NCBI RefSeq assembly: GCF_018881655.1
Contig: NZ_JACVPX010000001.1
Span: 310,001 to 374,000, forward strand
DNA: 64,000 nt
DNA from: Polynucleobacter sp. Tro8-14-1
Lineage (GTDB): Bacteria > Pseudomonadota > Gammaproteobacteria > Burkholderiales > Burkholderiaceae
Direction: 5' to 3'
Shown in pieces: positions 8,317 through 20,415 of the stretch; the first letter of the stretch is position 1; each line of letters starts with the position of its first letter. The notes beneath the pieces are model-generated. The model was given only the letters and a program-made list of their open reading frames with translations, was not told where the DNA came from and ran no database searches. Made by a program: the position numbers and the translations under genes.

Positions 8317-8607
8317 ATGTTATTTCACGTACGTATGAATGTAAATTTGCCACCGGATATGCCGGTAGCAGAAGCGACAGCCTTAAAGACAAAAGAAAAA
8401 GAGATTGCACAAGGCTTGCAATCATCTGGCAGGTGGCGTCACTTATGGCGTATTGCAGGTCAGTACGCAAATATCAGCATTTTTGATGTTGAGAGCGTAG
8501 ATGAGTTGCATACAGCAATTTCCACACTGCCACTCTTCCCATATATGCAAATTGAAGTAATGCCTTTATGTAGACATCCATCTTCTATAAGAGGAGATGA
8601 CAGTTAA
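8317..8607 (+). CDS. catC: Muconolactone delta-isomerase
   Basis: A 96-residue protein of the size of CatC, which isomerises muconolactone to 3-oxoadipate enol-lactone. It begins MLFHVRMNVNLPPDMP and contains GRWRHLWRIAGQYANISIFD, both family hallmarks. CatC assembles into a small-subunit decamer in other species. The ribosome site AGGAGA precedes the ATG. It follows catB by 12 bases and precedes catA by 66, so it should be co-transcribed. Confidence 0.95.
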   Translation: MLFHVRMNVNLPPDMPVAEATALKTKEKEIAQGLQSSGRWRHLWRIAGQYANISIFDVESVDELHTAISTLPLFPYMQIEVMPLCRHPSSIRGDDS

Positions 8608-8673
8608 TCCATTGAAAACTCAACTCAACAACATTGAAATTTAGTAAATCAAATTAATTATTAAGGATACAAA

Positions 8674-9594
8674 ATGAAACATACAGAAATTGAAAAATTA
8701 GCAAAAGAATGGATCGTAGATGCAGCGGATTCTCCTGCCAATCTGCGAGTTCAGGCAATTACTCTTCGCCTGGTGACTGATTTATGCAAAGCGATTGAAG
8801 ACTTAGATATCACCCCAACAGAGTTTTGGAAAGGTTTAGAGTATTTCTCAGAAGCCGGTGCCCGTAATGAATTGGGTCTTTTAGCCCCCGGTATTGGTCT
8901 AGAGCGCTTCTTAGATATACGTTCCGATGAGGCTGATGAGAAGGCTGGCCTGGCAGGCGGAACTCCCCGCACAATTGAAGGCCCTTTGTATGTTGCCGGC
9001 GCTCCAGAGTCTAAAGGTTTTGCTCGAATGGATGATGGCTCTGAAGTGGATAAAGCTGATCCACTGTTTATGCAGGGCACAGTTTTTGGCGCGGATGGTA
9101 AGCCATTAGCTAATGCAAAGGTGGAAATGTGGCATGCCAATACATTGGGTGGCTATTCATTCTTTGACAAGACTCAGCCTGCGTATAACTTACGTCGCAC
9201 GATCATCACTGATGAGAATGGTCGTTATGCCATGCAAAGCATCGTGCCAAATGGTTACGGATGCCCTCCGGATGGGTCTACCCAAGCATTATTGAATCTA
9301 TTGGGTCGCCATGGCCAGCGTCCGGCGCACGTGCACTATTTTGTGACGGCACCTGGTCATAGAAAGTTAACTACTCAAATCAATATTGATGGTGACAAGT
9401 ACCTCTGGGATGACTTCGCTTTTGCTAGTCGTGAAGGTTTGGTACCGCCACTAGTTCGTGTAAGTGATCCAGCTGAAATGAAGGCAAAAGGTGTGAGTAA
9501 GCCTTATGTATCCATTGATTTTGATCTTCATTTAGTGGTTGAGAAGCCTGGAGCTGCTTCAGGAATTGTTGATAGAGCCCACTTCGCTGCGTAA
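8674..9594 (+). CDS. catA: Catechol 1,2-dioxygenase
   Basis: A 306-residue intradiol dioxygenase that opens catechol between its hydroxyls to cis,cis-muconate using Fe(III). An N-terminal helical dimerisation and lipid-binding region precedes the beta-sandwich. The likely iron ligands by family spacing are Tyr161 (GGYSFF), Tyr195 (NGYGCP), His219 and His221 (RPAHVHYF). The length matches CatA. The order catB-catC-catA in front of the ben genes makes a pathway-ordered operon. The AAGGAT ribosome site is well placed. Confidence 0.95.
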   Translation: MKHTEIEKLAKEWIVDAADSPANLRVQAITLRLVTDLCKAIEDLDITPTEFWKGLEYFSEAGARNELGLLAPGIGLERFLDIRSDEADEKAGLAGGTPRTIEGPLYVAGAPESKGFARMDDGSEVDKADPLFMQGTVFGADGKPLANAKVEMWHANTLGGYSFFDKTQPAYNLRRTIITDENGRYAMQSIVPNGYGCPPDGSTQALLNLLGRHGQRPAHVHYFVTAPGHRKLTTQINIDGDKYLWDDFAFASREGLVPPLVRVSDPAEMKAKGVSKPYVSIDFDLHLVVEKPGAASGIVDRAHFAA

Positions 9595-9638
9595 TTTGAA
9601 TTTGGGGTGCTTGCACCCCCTTCATAAAGGATAAAAAA

Positions 9639-11005
9639 ATGATTCCAATTCATGTAGATAACAGTCCAAAACTCAAAAGCCTTGATGAATTTCTAGTCGA
9701 GGATAAAGAGAAGGGCGACTATCGCCTCCACCGTAGTGCATTTACCGATAAAGACTTATTTGAATTAGAGATGAAGCACATCTTTGAGGGTAATTGGATT
9801 TATTTGGCGCACGAAAGTCAAATCCCAAACATCAATGATTACTACTCTACCTATATTGGTAGTCAGCCAATCTTCATTTCTCGTAATCGTCAGGGTGAAC
9901 TGAATGCCATGATGAATGCTTGTAGCCATCGTGGCGCTCAGTTGTGTCGTCATAAGCGCGGCAACAAGGCTACTTTCACTTGCCCATTCCACGGCTGGAC
10001 ATTTAATAACAGCGGAAAGCTCTTGAAGGTAAAAGATCCAGAGGAGGCCGGCTACCCAGAGTGCTTTAACAAGGAAGGCTCACACGATCTCAAGAAGGTG
10101 CCTAAGTTTGAAAGCTATCGCGGCTTCTTATTTGGTAGCTTGAATGATGATGTTGCCCCTTTAAAGGACTTTTTGGGTGAAGCCGCCAAGATCATTGACA
10201 TGATTGTGGATCAATCTGCTGATGGACTCGAAGTATTGAAGGGCGCTTCAACTTATACCTTTAACGGTAATTGGAAGCTTCAGGCAGAAAACGGTGCTGA
10301 TGGTTATCACGTATCTGCTGTTCATTGGAACTATGCTGCAACTACCAACCATCGTAAAGAGCAAGAAGCAATTCGCGAAGACAACATCAAAGCAATGGAT
10401 GCTGGCAAGTGGGGTAAGCAGGGTGGTGGCTTCTATTCATTTGATCACGGCCATATGCTCCTCTGGACAAAGTGGGCTAATCCACAGGACCGGCCAAATT
10501 TCCCGAGGCACCAGGAATTTTCCGATAAGTTTGGCAAACCAATTGCTGACTGGATGATTGAACGCTCTAGAAATCTTTGTTTATATCCAAACGTGTACCT
10601 AATGGATCAGTTTGGCTCCCAAATTCGCGTGCTGCGCCCATTAGCTGTTGATAAAACTGAAGTCACTATCTACTGTATTGCTCCAAAAGGCGAGTCAGCA
10701 GAAGCGCGCTCTAGAAGAATTCGTCAATACGAGGACTTCTTTAACGTGAGCGGTATGGCTACTCCAGATGACTTGGAAGAGTTTAGAGCTTGCCAGGAAG
10801 GCTTTGCTGCAAAGACGATCGAGTGGAGCGATATGTGTCGTGGTTCAGAGCATTGGATTGAAGGCGCTGACGATGCGGCTAAAGAGATCGGCTTGAAACC
10901 CGTATTAAGTGGCTTGAAAACTGAAGATGAGGGCCTGTACACAGTTCAGCATCGCTATTGGCTTGAAACAATGAAAAAAGCAGTTGAGCAAGAGCAGGTG
11001 AACGC

Positions 11006-11009
<4 letters not shown>
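9639..11009 (+). CDS. benA: Benzoate 1,2-dioxygenase, large (alpha) subunit
   Basis: A 456-residue Rieske oxygenase alpha subunit. With BenB and BenC it converts benzoate to the cis-1,2-dihydrodiol. The Rieske cluster ligands are Cys95-x-His97 and Cys115-xx-His118 (ACSHRG, CPFHGW). The mononuclear iron site includes His224 and His229 in [14 protein letters not shown]. The sequence is of the BenA/XylX type, and the complete ben set follows. The stop overlaps the start of benB by four bases (ATGA), a sign of coupled translation. Confidence 0.93.
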
Positions 11010-13321
<2,312 letters not shown>

Positions 13322-13322
<1 letters not shown>

Positions 13323-14521
13323 TGAAGCGCGCCTTTTTCGAAGATATTTCACCCTCTTCAATTACGGCTGGCTTTCTTGTTGTATTGATTTCCTATGCTG
13401 GGCCGATGCTGATATTCTTTCAGGCCGCATCTCTAGCTCAGGTATCTAATGAAGTTCTATCTTCCTGGGTATGGGCGGTATCGTTTGGTGGTGGCATTTC
13501 CGGGATTTATCTCAGTTGGAAATACAAGATGCCGATCATTACTGCTTGGTCCGCTCCTGGTGCTGCTCTCTTAATCGCCTTATTTCCGCATATGTCGGTC
13601 AATGAGGCAATTTCTTCTTATATCACTGCCGCAATGATCATTCTATTGATTGGCATTACAGGTACCTTTGACAAGCTAATAAAGCATATACCCAAGGGAA
13701 TAGCAGCCGGAATGATGGCGGGCATTTTATTTCAGTTTGGTATCAATATATTTAAATCTGTATCAACCATGCCTGCCTTGGCTTTATCGATGATTGGAAT
13801 TTATCTGATATTTAAAAGGCTGATACCAAAATTCGCGATCTTAGTTGTTTTATTTTCAGGAATCGGGCTGGCATATCTCATTGGTGATGTTAATCCAGAT
13901 AATTTCAGGCTAGCTTTGGCGCATCCTACATTCATAGCTCCTGTGTGGACTTGGGAATCAACATTCAGCTTTGCAATACCGTTGGTTCTAGTAAGTTTGA
14001 CCGGCCAATACTTGCCGGGAATGGCAATCCTCAAGTTATCGAGCTATCACGTGCCCGCTAAGCCCATTATTACTTTTACAAGCTTCATGTCACTGGTAAC
14101 CGCATTCTTTGGTGGCATTACTACTACGACTGCAGCGATTACGGCAACCCTATGTACAGGCAAAGAAGCTAACGAAGATCCAAACAAGCGATATGTTGCA
14201 GGCATTTTCAGCGGCGTTTTCTTTTTAATTGGCGGTTCCTTAGCAGGTTCAATCGTTCTCATTTTCACTAGTCTTCCAAAAGAGCTCATCGCGCTTTTGG
14301 CTGGCTTAGCTTTACTTGGCGCAATCGTCACTAGCCTCATGAGCACTTTAGAGGAACCTGATCATCGTGAGGCTGCCGCAATCACATTTTTAGCAACTGC
14401 ATCTGGCATGACTTTTTTAGGTCTGGGATCAGCATTCTGGGGAATTGTGATTGGATCTATTGCATATGTTGTTTTTGATAAAGATTTATTGAAATTAAAG
14501 AGTAAAGAAAAGAATGATTGA
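13322..14521 (+). CDS. benE: Benzoate/H+ symporter, BenE family
   Basis: A 399-residue integral membrane protein of the BenE family with about twelve hydrophobic segments, proposed to import benzoate with protons across the inner membrane. Family-like stretches include ITAWSAPGAALL and TTTTAAITATLCTGKEAN. Its start overlaps the final base of the benD stop, and its end overlaps pcaI by eight bases. A second aromatic-acid transporter (17855) is encoded in the same cluster. Confidence 0.9.
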
Positions 14522-15182
14522 TAAAACATCGGCTTCAATACATGAGGCTATAAAACAAATCAAAGATGGCTCAACCGTCATGATTGGGGGCTTTGGGACG
14601 GCTGGTCAGCCTGCGCAGTTAATTGATGCTTTGATTGAGCATGGAGCCAAAGAGTTAACAGTAGTAAATAACAATGCTGGAAATGGTGATCTTGGCTTAG
14701 CTGCCTTATTAAAAGCTGGTCAAGTAAAGAAGATTATCTGTTCATTTCCAAGGCAATCTGACTCTTACGAGTTTGATAAGTTGTACTATGCCAAAAAAAT
14801 TGAACTCGAATTAGTCCCGCAAGGTAACTTAGCGGCTCGCATTCAGGCGGCAGGGGCTGGTCTTGGTGCTATCTATACCCCAACAGGATTTGGCACCCTC
14901 TTGGCTGAAGGCAAAGAAAGCAAAGTTATTAATGGCAAAGGCTATGTGCTTGAGTATCCGATTCATGCCGACTTTGCACTCATTAAAGCATTTAAGGGTG
15001 ATCGCTGGGGCAATCTTACTTATCGAATGAGCGCTAGAAATTTTGGCCCCATTATGGCGACCGCAGCTAAATGCACCATCGCTCAGGTAAATGAAGTGGT
15101 ACCTCTGGGAGATCTAGATCCCGAGCATGTTATTACACCAGGCATTTTTGTGAAGCACGTTGTTGCTGTAAAGGGGAAATAA
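14514..15182 (+). CDS. pcaI: 3-oxoadipate CoA-transferase subunit A
   Basis: A 222-residue alpha subunit of the succinyl-CoA:3-oxoadipate CoA-transferase, which activates 3-oxoadipate with CoA from succinyl-CoA. The CoA-transferase family I motif GSTVMIGGFGTAGQP lies near the N-terminus, and DRWGNLTYR in the C-terminal half. It overlaps benE by eight bases and is two bases from pcaJ, as expected for an A/B pair. The name catI is equally used in benzoate degraders. Confidence 0.92.
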   Translation: MIDKTSASIHEAIKQIKDGSTVMIGGFGTAGQPAQLIDALIEHGAKELTVVNNNAGNGDLGLAALLKAGQVKKIICSFPRQSDSYEFDKLYYAKKIELELVPQGNLAARIQAAGAGLGAIYTPTGFGTLLAEGKESKVINGKGYVLEYPIHADFALIKAFKGDRWGNLTYRMSARNFGPIMATAAKCTIAQVNEVVPLGDLDPEHVITPGIFVKHVVAVKGK

Positions 15183-15184
15183 AA

Positions 15185-15832
15185 ATGGCATACCAACGTT
15201 TAACTAGAGAACAAATTGTTCAAAGAGTGGCTCAAGATATTCCGGAGGGCTCTTACGTTAATTTAGGTATTGGGTTGCCTACAAAGATTGCTAATTACCT
15301 TGATGCTGATAAAGAAATATTTTTACAAAGCGAGAATGGGGTTCTTGGCATGGGTCCAGCTCCAGCTAAGGGGGATGAAGATTCTGATTTGATCAACGCA
15401 GGGAAAGAATTTATCACCCTATTAAAGGGTGGCTCCTATTTCCATCATGGTGATTCGTTCACGATGATGCGCGGTGGGCATATTGATATTTGTGTGTTGG
15501 GAGCATTCCAAGTTGCTCAAAATGGCGATTTAGCAAATTGGCATACAGGTTCACCAGACGCCATTCCAGCCGTAGGTGGAGCAATGGATTTGGCAATTGG
15601 CGCTAGAAACGTGTTTGTCACTATGGAGCACGTAACTAAGAATGGTGAAGCTAAGATTGTGGAGCAATGTTCTTATCCGCTCACTGGGATGGCTTGTGTA
15701 AACCGTATCTACACAGATCTTGCCGTTATTGATGTAACGCCAAACGGTTTGATTGTGAGTGAAATGGTTCCTGGACTTACCTTGGATGAGTTGCAGAAGC
15801 TCACCGACGCACCTTTATCAATGGCTGAATAA
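15185..15832 (+). CDS. pcaJ: 3-oxoadipate CoA-transferase subunit B
   Basis: A 215-residue beta subunit of 3-oxoadipate CoA-transferase. The catalytic glutamate that carries the CoA thioester is expected at Glu50 in SENGVLGMGP. The nucleotide motif GIGLPT and the LANWHTGSPD stretch are family signatures. The last base of its stop is the first base of the pcaF ATG, so the two are coupled. Together with PcaI it makes 3-oxoadipyl-CoA for the thiolase. Confidence 0.93.
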   Translation: MAYQRLTREQIVQRVAQDIPEGSYVNLGIGLPTKIANYLDADKEIFLQSENGVLGMGPAPAKGDEDSDLINAGKEFITLLKGGSYFHHGDSFTMMRGGHIDICVLGAFQVAQNGDLANWHTGSPDAIPAVGGAMDLAIGARNVFVTMEHVTKNGEAKIVEQCSYPLTGMACVNRIYTDLAVIDVTPNGLIVSEMVPGLTLDELQKLTDAPLSMAE

Positions 15833-17040
15833 TGAAAAATACTGTAAACGCATATATTTGTGACGCTATCAGAACCCCTTTTGGTAGATATGGTGGCTCA
15901 CTGGCTACTTTAAGGGCAGATGATCTAGCTGCCCTCCCAATTCAAGCATTGATGATGCGCAATATTGTGGATTGGTCTGCGCTAGACGATGTCATTCTGG
16001 GTTGTGCGAACCAAGCTGGTGAAGATAACCGCAACGTCGCAAGAATGGCTGCATTGTTAGCTCGTCTGCCTGTCGAAGTTCCTGGTTCTACCGTTAATAG
16101 GTTATGTGGATCTAGCCTTGATGCAATTGGTATTGCTGCAAATGCTATTAAAGGGGGCGGCAATCACTTGATGATCGCTGGTGGCGTAGAAAGTATGTCG
16201 CGTGCTCCATTCGTGATGGGTAAGGCTGATTCCGCATACTCGCGTACTGCAAGGATTGAAGATACAACCATTGGTTGGCGCTTTATTAACCCGCTCATGA
16301 AAGCACATCATGGCGTGGATTCAATGCCAGAGACAGCTGAAAATGTAGCTGAAGATTTTAGGATTTCCCGTGCTGATCAAGATCTGTTTGCGTTCACCAG
16401 TCAGCAACGTACCGCTAAAGCGCAAGAAGCGGGAATTTTTGATGATGAAATCATCCCCGTCAATATCCCTCAGAAAAAGGGTGACCCAGTTGTATTTGCA
16501 AAAGATGAGCATCCACGTTTAACAACATTAGAAACGCTAGCCTCTTTGAAAAGTATTGTGAAGCAGGGCGGTACTGTTACGGCCGGAAACGCTTCAGGCG
16601 TTAATGATGGCGCTTGCGCTTTGCTCATGGCATCAGATGTGGGTATTAAGCAGCATTCTCTAGCTCCAAAAGCGCGTGTAGTTGCAGTTGCTGCAGCAGG
16701 TGTTGCTCCACGAATTATGGGATTTGGTCCATCACCCGCAGTCAAGAAAGTATTAGAGAAGTCGGGTTTAAAGCTAAGCCAAATGGATGTGATTGAGTTA
16801 AATGAGGCCTTTGCTTCTCAAGCCTTGGCGGTCACTCGTGATCTTGGTCTTCCAGACAATACGGCGCACGTTAATCCAAATGGTGGCGCTATTTCTCTGG
16901 GGCATCCCTTGGGCGCATCAGGCGCAAGACTGGTCACAACGGCAATGTACCAACTCATACGTACCAAAGGCAGGTATGCACTGTGCACTATGTGTATTGG
17001 CGTTGGGCAGGGTATAGCCATGATTATTGAACGAGTTTAG
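15832..17040 (+). CDS. pcaF: 3-oxoadipyl-CoA thiolase
   Basis: A 402-residue thiolase that splits 3-oxoadipyl-CoA into succinyl-CoA and acetyl-CoA, ending the beta-ketoadipate pathway. The nucleophilic Cys92 lies in [10 protein letters not shown]. The general-base His is in [10 protein letters not shown], and the second catalytic Cys is in [11 protein letters not shown]. Length and the [15 protein letters not shown] stretch fit PcaF. A generic acetyl-CoA acetyltransferase is the alternative, but the position between pcaIJ and pcaD decides for PcaF. Confidence 0.93.
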   Translation: MKNTVNAYICDAIRTPFGRYGGSLATLRADDLAALPIQALMMRNIVDWSALDDVILGCANQAGEDNRNVARMAALLARLPVEVPGSTVNRLCGSSLDAIGIAANAIKGGGNHLMIAGGVESMSRAPFVMGKADSAYSRTARIEDTTIGWRFINPLMKAHHGVDSMPETAENVAEDFRISRADQDLFAFTSQQRTAKAQEAGIFDDEIIPVNIPQKKGDPVVFAKDEHPRLTTLETLASLKSIVKQGGTVTAGNASGVNDGACALLMASDVGIKQHSLAPKARVVAVAAAGVAPRIMGFGPSPAVKKVLEKSGLKLSQMDVIELNEAFASQALAVTRDLGLPDNTAHVNPNGGAISLGHPLGASGARLVTTAMYQLIRTKGRYALCTMCIGVGQGIAMIIERV

Positions 17041-17048
17041 GAGTAGTA

Positions 17049-17852
17049 ATGAGTATTGCGCACATTAACGGTATTGACGTTTTTTATCTTACAGATGGAG
17101 ACCCTCACAAACCAGCGATTATTTTTTCTAATTCCCTTGGAACAGATCATTCCATGTGGGATGGTCAGCTTGAAGTATTAAGAAGAGATTTCTACTTAAT
17201 CAGATACGACACTAGAGGTCATGGATTAACTCATTCTCCAAAGGGTCCGTACACCATTGCACAGCTAGCAAATGATGTTTTAGGTCTTCTTGATTACCTC
17301 AATATTGATAAGGCTTTCTTCTGTGGAATTTCGATGGGCGGGCTTATTGGTCAATGGCTAGCGGTCAATGCGCCCGAAAGAATTGAGGCGTTAGTGATTG
17401 CAAATACTGCGCCAAAAATAGGTAATGAGCAGGCATGGAATGAGCGGGCGGCTTTAGCTAGAAAAGAGGGTCTCAATACTATCGCAGAATCCGCTCCTTC
17501 GAGATGGTTTACACCAGAGTTTTATGGTTCAAGCCCTAAAGCAGTTAACGAATTACTGATTAACTTGAAAAATATGAACCCTGAAGGTTATGCAAGTTGT
17601 TGCGAGGCATTGGCTACTGAGGATCTTAAGGGGGGGATTTCAGAAATCAATATTCCTGCATTAATTATCAGCGGGGATAAAGATCCTGTTACCACTATTA
17701 GTGATGCTCAGTATATGCAGTCCCAAATTAAAGGGTCTCAACTACAAGAGGTGCCTGCTTCGCACATTTCAAACATTGAAGCAGAAACTGAATTCAATCA
17801 AGTAATCAAGCAATTTTTTGCAAATCAAATCAAACACAAATTGGAGACATAA
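17049..17852 (+). CDS. pcaD: 3-oxoadipate enol-lactonase
   Basis: A 267-residue alpha/beta hydrolase that opens 3-oxoadipate enol-lactone, the CatC product, to 3-oxoadipate. The nucleophile is Ser95 in GISMGG. The acid is expected near GDKDPVT, and the His in PASHISNIEAE. Oxyanion-hole residues lie in FSNSLGTDHSMWD. It follows pcaF by eight bases with an AGGAGT ribosome site, and precedes the MFS gene by two bases. It completes the enzyme set from benzoate to acetyl-CoA plus succinyl-CoA. Confidence 0.93.
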   Translation: MSIAHINGIDVFYLTDGDPHKPAIIFSNSLGTDHSMWDGQLEVLRRDFYLIRYDTRGHGLTHSPKGPYTIAQLANDVLGLLDYLNIDKAFFCGISMGGLIGQWLAVNAPERIEALVIANTAPKIGNEQAWNERAALARKEGLNTIAESAPSRWFTPEFYGSSPKAVNELLINLKNMNPEGYASCCEALATEDLKGGISEINIPALIISGDKDPVTTISDAQYMQSQIKGSQLQEVPASHISNIEAETEFNQVIKQFFANQIKHKLET

Positions 17853-17854
17853 GC

Positions 17855-19165
17855 ATGAGTCAAATTGATGTTCATAAGTTAATAGACGAAGCGAGGTTTA
17901 ATAAATTTCACTGGGGTCTTTTATTTTGGTGCGGTCTAATCATCATTTTTGATGGTTACGATCTCGTCATCTATGGAGTTGTTTTGCCTAAATTAATGGC
18001 CGAATGGCAGTTATCACCCATGCAGGCAGGGACTTTGGGTAGTTATGCATTATTTGGCATGATGTTTGGAGCTATGTTCTTTGGGCCGTTATCAGACAAG
18101 ATAGGGAGAAAAAAGACTATTGCAATGTGCGTTACATTGTTTAGCTTCTTTACCTTTATTAATGGTTTTGCAGAAAACCTTACGCAGTTTGGTATCTGTC
18201 GATTTATTGCTGGATTAGGTATTGGTGGCGTAATGCCTAACGTGGTTGCTTTGATGACTGAATATTCACCTAAAAAAATTCGTAGCCTGCTGGTAACGAT
18301 TATGTTTAGCGGTTACTCAGTTGGCGGTATGTTATCGGCTGGCGTAGGAATCTATTTAATTCCGACCTATGGCTGGCCCTCAGTTTTTTTCGTTGCCATT
18401 ATTCCACTGCTGCTGCTACCAATCATTCTTTACTATCTGCCTGAGTCACCTGGATTTTTGATTAAATCAAATCGGAACTCTGATGCTGGAAAAATATTAA
18501 AAAAAATCGCCCCAGAGCGCGGCACATTGCTTTCTAATGAATATATCTATCCATTAGGTAAAGCCTCTAGCTCTGTACCTTTGGTTTCGCTCTTTAAAGA
18601 TGGTCGCATATTAAGTACTTTAATGTTCTGGACTTCATTCTTTATGTGCCTATTAATGGTTTATGCATTGGGATCTTGGCTTCCAAAGCTAATGAACAAA
18701 GCTGGGTATGAGATGGGTTCAAGCCTAATGTTCTTGATGGTGCTAAACATTGGCGCTATCTTTGGAGCGGTTGGAGGTGGTTGGCTTGCCGATAAGTTCC
18801 ATCCACGCAAGGTACTTACCATTTTCTTTATTTGCGCTGCCGCTTCAATTAGTCTCTTAGGTGTTAAGAGTCCATTCATTGTTTTAAATCTATTGGTAGC
18901 TATTGCAGGCGCAACCACAATTGGCTCTCAAATCTTGCTCTATGCCTATGTTGCGCAATACTATCCATTAAAAATTCGTTCCACTGGTATTGGTTGGGCC
19001 TCTGGCATTGGTCGTGTGGGCGCTATTTTAGGTCCAGTGCTAGGCGGTACTTTGTTAAGCTTGGGTTTGCCATTGGAATTTAACTTCTATGCATTCGCAA
19101 TTCCAGGCGCAATTGCATGTATTGCAATCTCATTAGCAGGGAAAAGTGGGCATGATGGGAAATAA
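17855..19165 (+). CDS. Aromatic acid/H+ symporter of the major facilitator superfamily (BenK/PcaK-like)
   Basis: A 436-residue, twelve-helix MFS transporter of the aromatic acid:H+ symporter family. The helix 1 motif FDGYDLVIYGVVLP, needed for transport in PcaK, is present. The loop 2-3 motif GPLSDKIGRKK and the loop 8-9 copy GGWLADKFHPRK are also there. Substrate is probably benzoate, a hydroxybenzoate or muconate. The operon context favours benzoate, and it would complement BenE. The stop lies inside the next coding region, so the two are coupled. Confidence 0.88.
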   Translation: MSQIDVHKLIDEARFNKFHWGLLFWCGLIIIFDGYDLVIYGVVLPKLMAEWQLSPMQAGTLGSYALFGMMFGAMFFGPLSDKIGRKKTIAMCVTLFSFFTFINGFAENLTQFGICRFIAGLGIGGVMPNVVALMTEYSPKKIRSLLVTIMFSGYSVGGMLSAGVGIYLIPTYGWPSVFFVAIIPLLLLPIILYYLPESPGFLIKSNRNSDAGKILKKIAPERGTLLSNEYIYPLGKASSSVPLVSLFKDGRILSTLMFWTSFFMCLLMVYALGSWLPKLMNKAGYEMGSSLMFLMVLNIGAIFGAVGGGWLADKFHPRKVLTIFFICAAASISLLGVKSPFIVLNLLVAIAGATTIGSQILLYAYVAQYYPLKIRSTGIGWASGIGRVGAILGPVLGGTLLSLGLPLEFNFYAFAIPGAIACIAISLAGKSGHDGK

Positions 19166-20141
19166 ACGGAAGCCATCCTGGATAGGAAAGGGCATTGGAA
19201 TTGCTGCAATATTCCTGTGCTTCAGTATGGCTAATGCGCAGGAATGGCCCACTAAGCCAATTAAATGGATTGTTCCTTTTCCGCCCGGCGGGGCAATGGA
19301 TGTGATTGCACGCGCACTTGCAGATAGCTCCTCCAAATCTTTGGGTCAGACAATCTTTGTCGAAAATAAGCCCGGTGCAGGCGGGAATATTGGAGCGGAA
19401 TTAGTAGCTCGTTCTGAAGCTGATGGTTACACAATGATGATTACTTCAATTGGCATGGCTACCAATAAGTTTTTATATCCAAAATTAAGCTATGACCCGA
19501 TAAAGGATTTTGCGCCCGTTAGTCTCATTGCTATTGTGCCTAATGTATTGGTTACTAATGCTACCCAGCCTAACGTAAAAACAGTTGCGGATGTGATAGC
19601 AAATGCAAAGGCGCAGCCTGGAAGGATTACCTATGCGTCAGCAGGTAACGGCACTTCTATTCATTTGGCTGGAGAGGTATTTACGTCGTTAGCGAAAATA
19701 GATATGCAACATATTCCTTATAAGGGTAGCGGCCCAGCAGTGACTGACTTACTTGGCGGTCAAGTGAATTACATGTTTGACAGCATCACTTCTGCAAAGC
19801 CTCATATTCTTTCTGGAAAGCTAAGGCCAATCGGTTTAACGACAATCAAGCGCTCTAAGGTCTTGCCAGGCATACCAACCATTGCTGAGTCTGGGTTACC
19901 AGGATATGATGTCACGCCTTGGTTTGCAGTTTTTGTGCCAGCGAATACTCCAAAGCCTATTATTAAGAAGTTGAATGTAGCCTTGGTAGCCAGTATGAAT
20001 ACTCTTGCCATTAAGGATAAGTTTGAAAGTATTGGTGCTGAACCTATAGGATCATCGCCAGAAGAGCTGGGGGTTTATCTAAATAAAGAAATTGAACGCT
20101 GGGGAAAGGTTATTTCAGTAAATCAAATTAAGGCTGATTAA
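19152..20141 (+). CDS. Bug/TctC-family periplasmic solute-binding protein
   Basis: A 329-residue protein with a signal peptide ending near SMANAQEWP and the Bug/TctC fold. Signatures are WIVPFPPGGAMDVIAR, NKPGAGGNIGAE and HIPYKGSGPAVTDLLGGQ. Family members bind carboxylates, aromatic acids or amino acids for tripartite tricarboxylate transporters or for sensing. No TctA/TctB membrane genes are nearby, so it is an orphan binding protein. ATG 19152 is chosen with AGGG about ten bases upstream. GTG 19146 is possible. It overlaps the MFS gene by 14 bases and is the last gene before a strong terminator. Confidence 0.85.
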   Translation: MMGNKRKPSWIGKGIGIAAIFLCFSMANAQEWPTKPIKWIVPFPPGGAMDVIARALADSSSKSLGQTIFVENKPGAGGNIGAELVARSEADGYTMMITSIGMATNKFLYPKLSYDPIKDFAPVSLIAIVPNVLVTNATQPNVKTVADVIANAKAQPGRITYASAGNGTSIHLAGEVFTSLAKIDMQHIPYKGSGPAVTDLLGGQVNYMFDSITSAKPHILSGKLRPIGLTTIKRSKVLPGIPTIAESGLPGYDVTPWFAVFVPANTPKPIIKKLNVALVASMNTLAIKDKFESIGAEPIGSSPEELGVYLNKEIERWGKVISVNQIKAD

Positions 20142-20168
20142 GATCTAGCTACCCACATTTTCATTCTG

Positions 20169-20208
20169 AATGCCAACAGAGCTTGAGCCTTTGTTGGCAT
20201 TTTTTTTT
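20169..20208 (+). terminator. Rho-independent terminator of the ben-cat operon
   Basis: Stem AATGCCAACA (20169-20178) and TGTTGGCATT (20192-20201) is followed by eight to nine T residues. It lies 27 bases after the Bug gene and ends the cluster that begins at catB. Confidence 0.9.
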
Positions 20209-20306
20209 GCTACAAATTTTCGTCCAAAAGTTTAGAAATTAATTGTGAATTCATTTATCTACTTCACTATAGCAATGTATTACATTTAATTATATTAATA
20301 GTCATT

Positions 20307-20348
20307 AAAATGCATTAGACATCATTCAGTTCTTTACCTAGACTGGCT
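20307..20348 (+). promoter_or_regulatory. Promoter/regulatory element of the porin gene, shared with 22661-22703
   Basis: AAAATGCATTAGACAT-N12-TACCTAGA, with the same spacing, recurs before the Bug gene at 22731. TTAGAC and TAGACT, 18 bases apart, can serve as -35 and -10. A weaker matching upstream block (ATAGC ... TATTACAT) is also shared. The LysR gene at 21700 is the likely controller of both. The rest of the 270-base gap before the porin is A+T-rich with nothing else recognised. Confidence 0.55.
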
Positions 20349-20415
20349 TCGATTGCAGGTTTTGCATTCGGGTCACCAAAATTAATTGAAAGTTAAAAGG
20401 TAAAGGAAATAGGAA

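Noticed and set aside
8751..9140. Minus-strand open frame of 129 residues inside catA
   Set aside because: It is a shadow of catA, whose own frame has all the catalytic residues.
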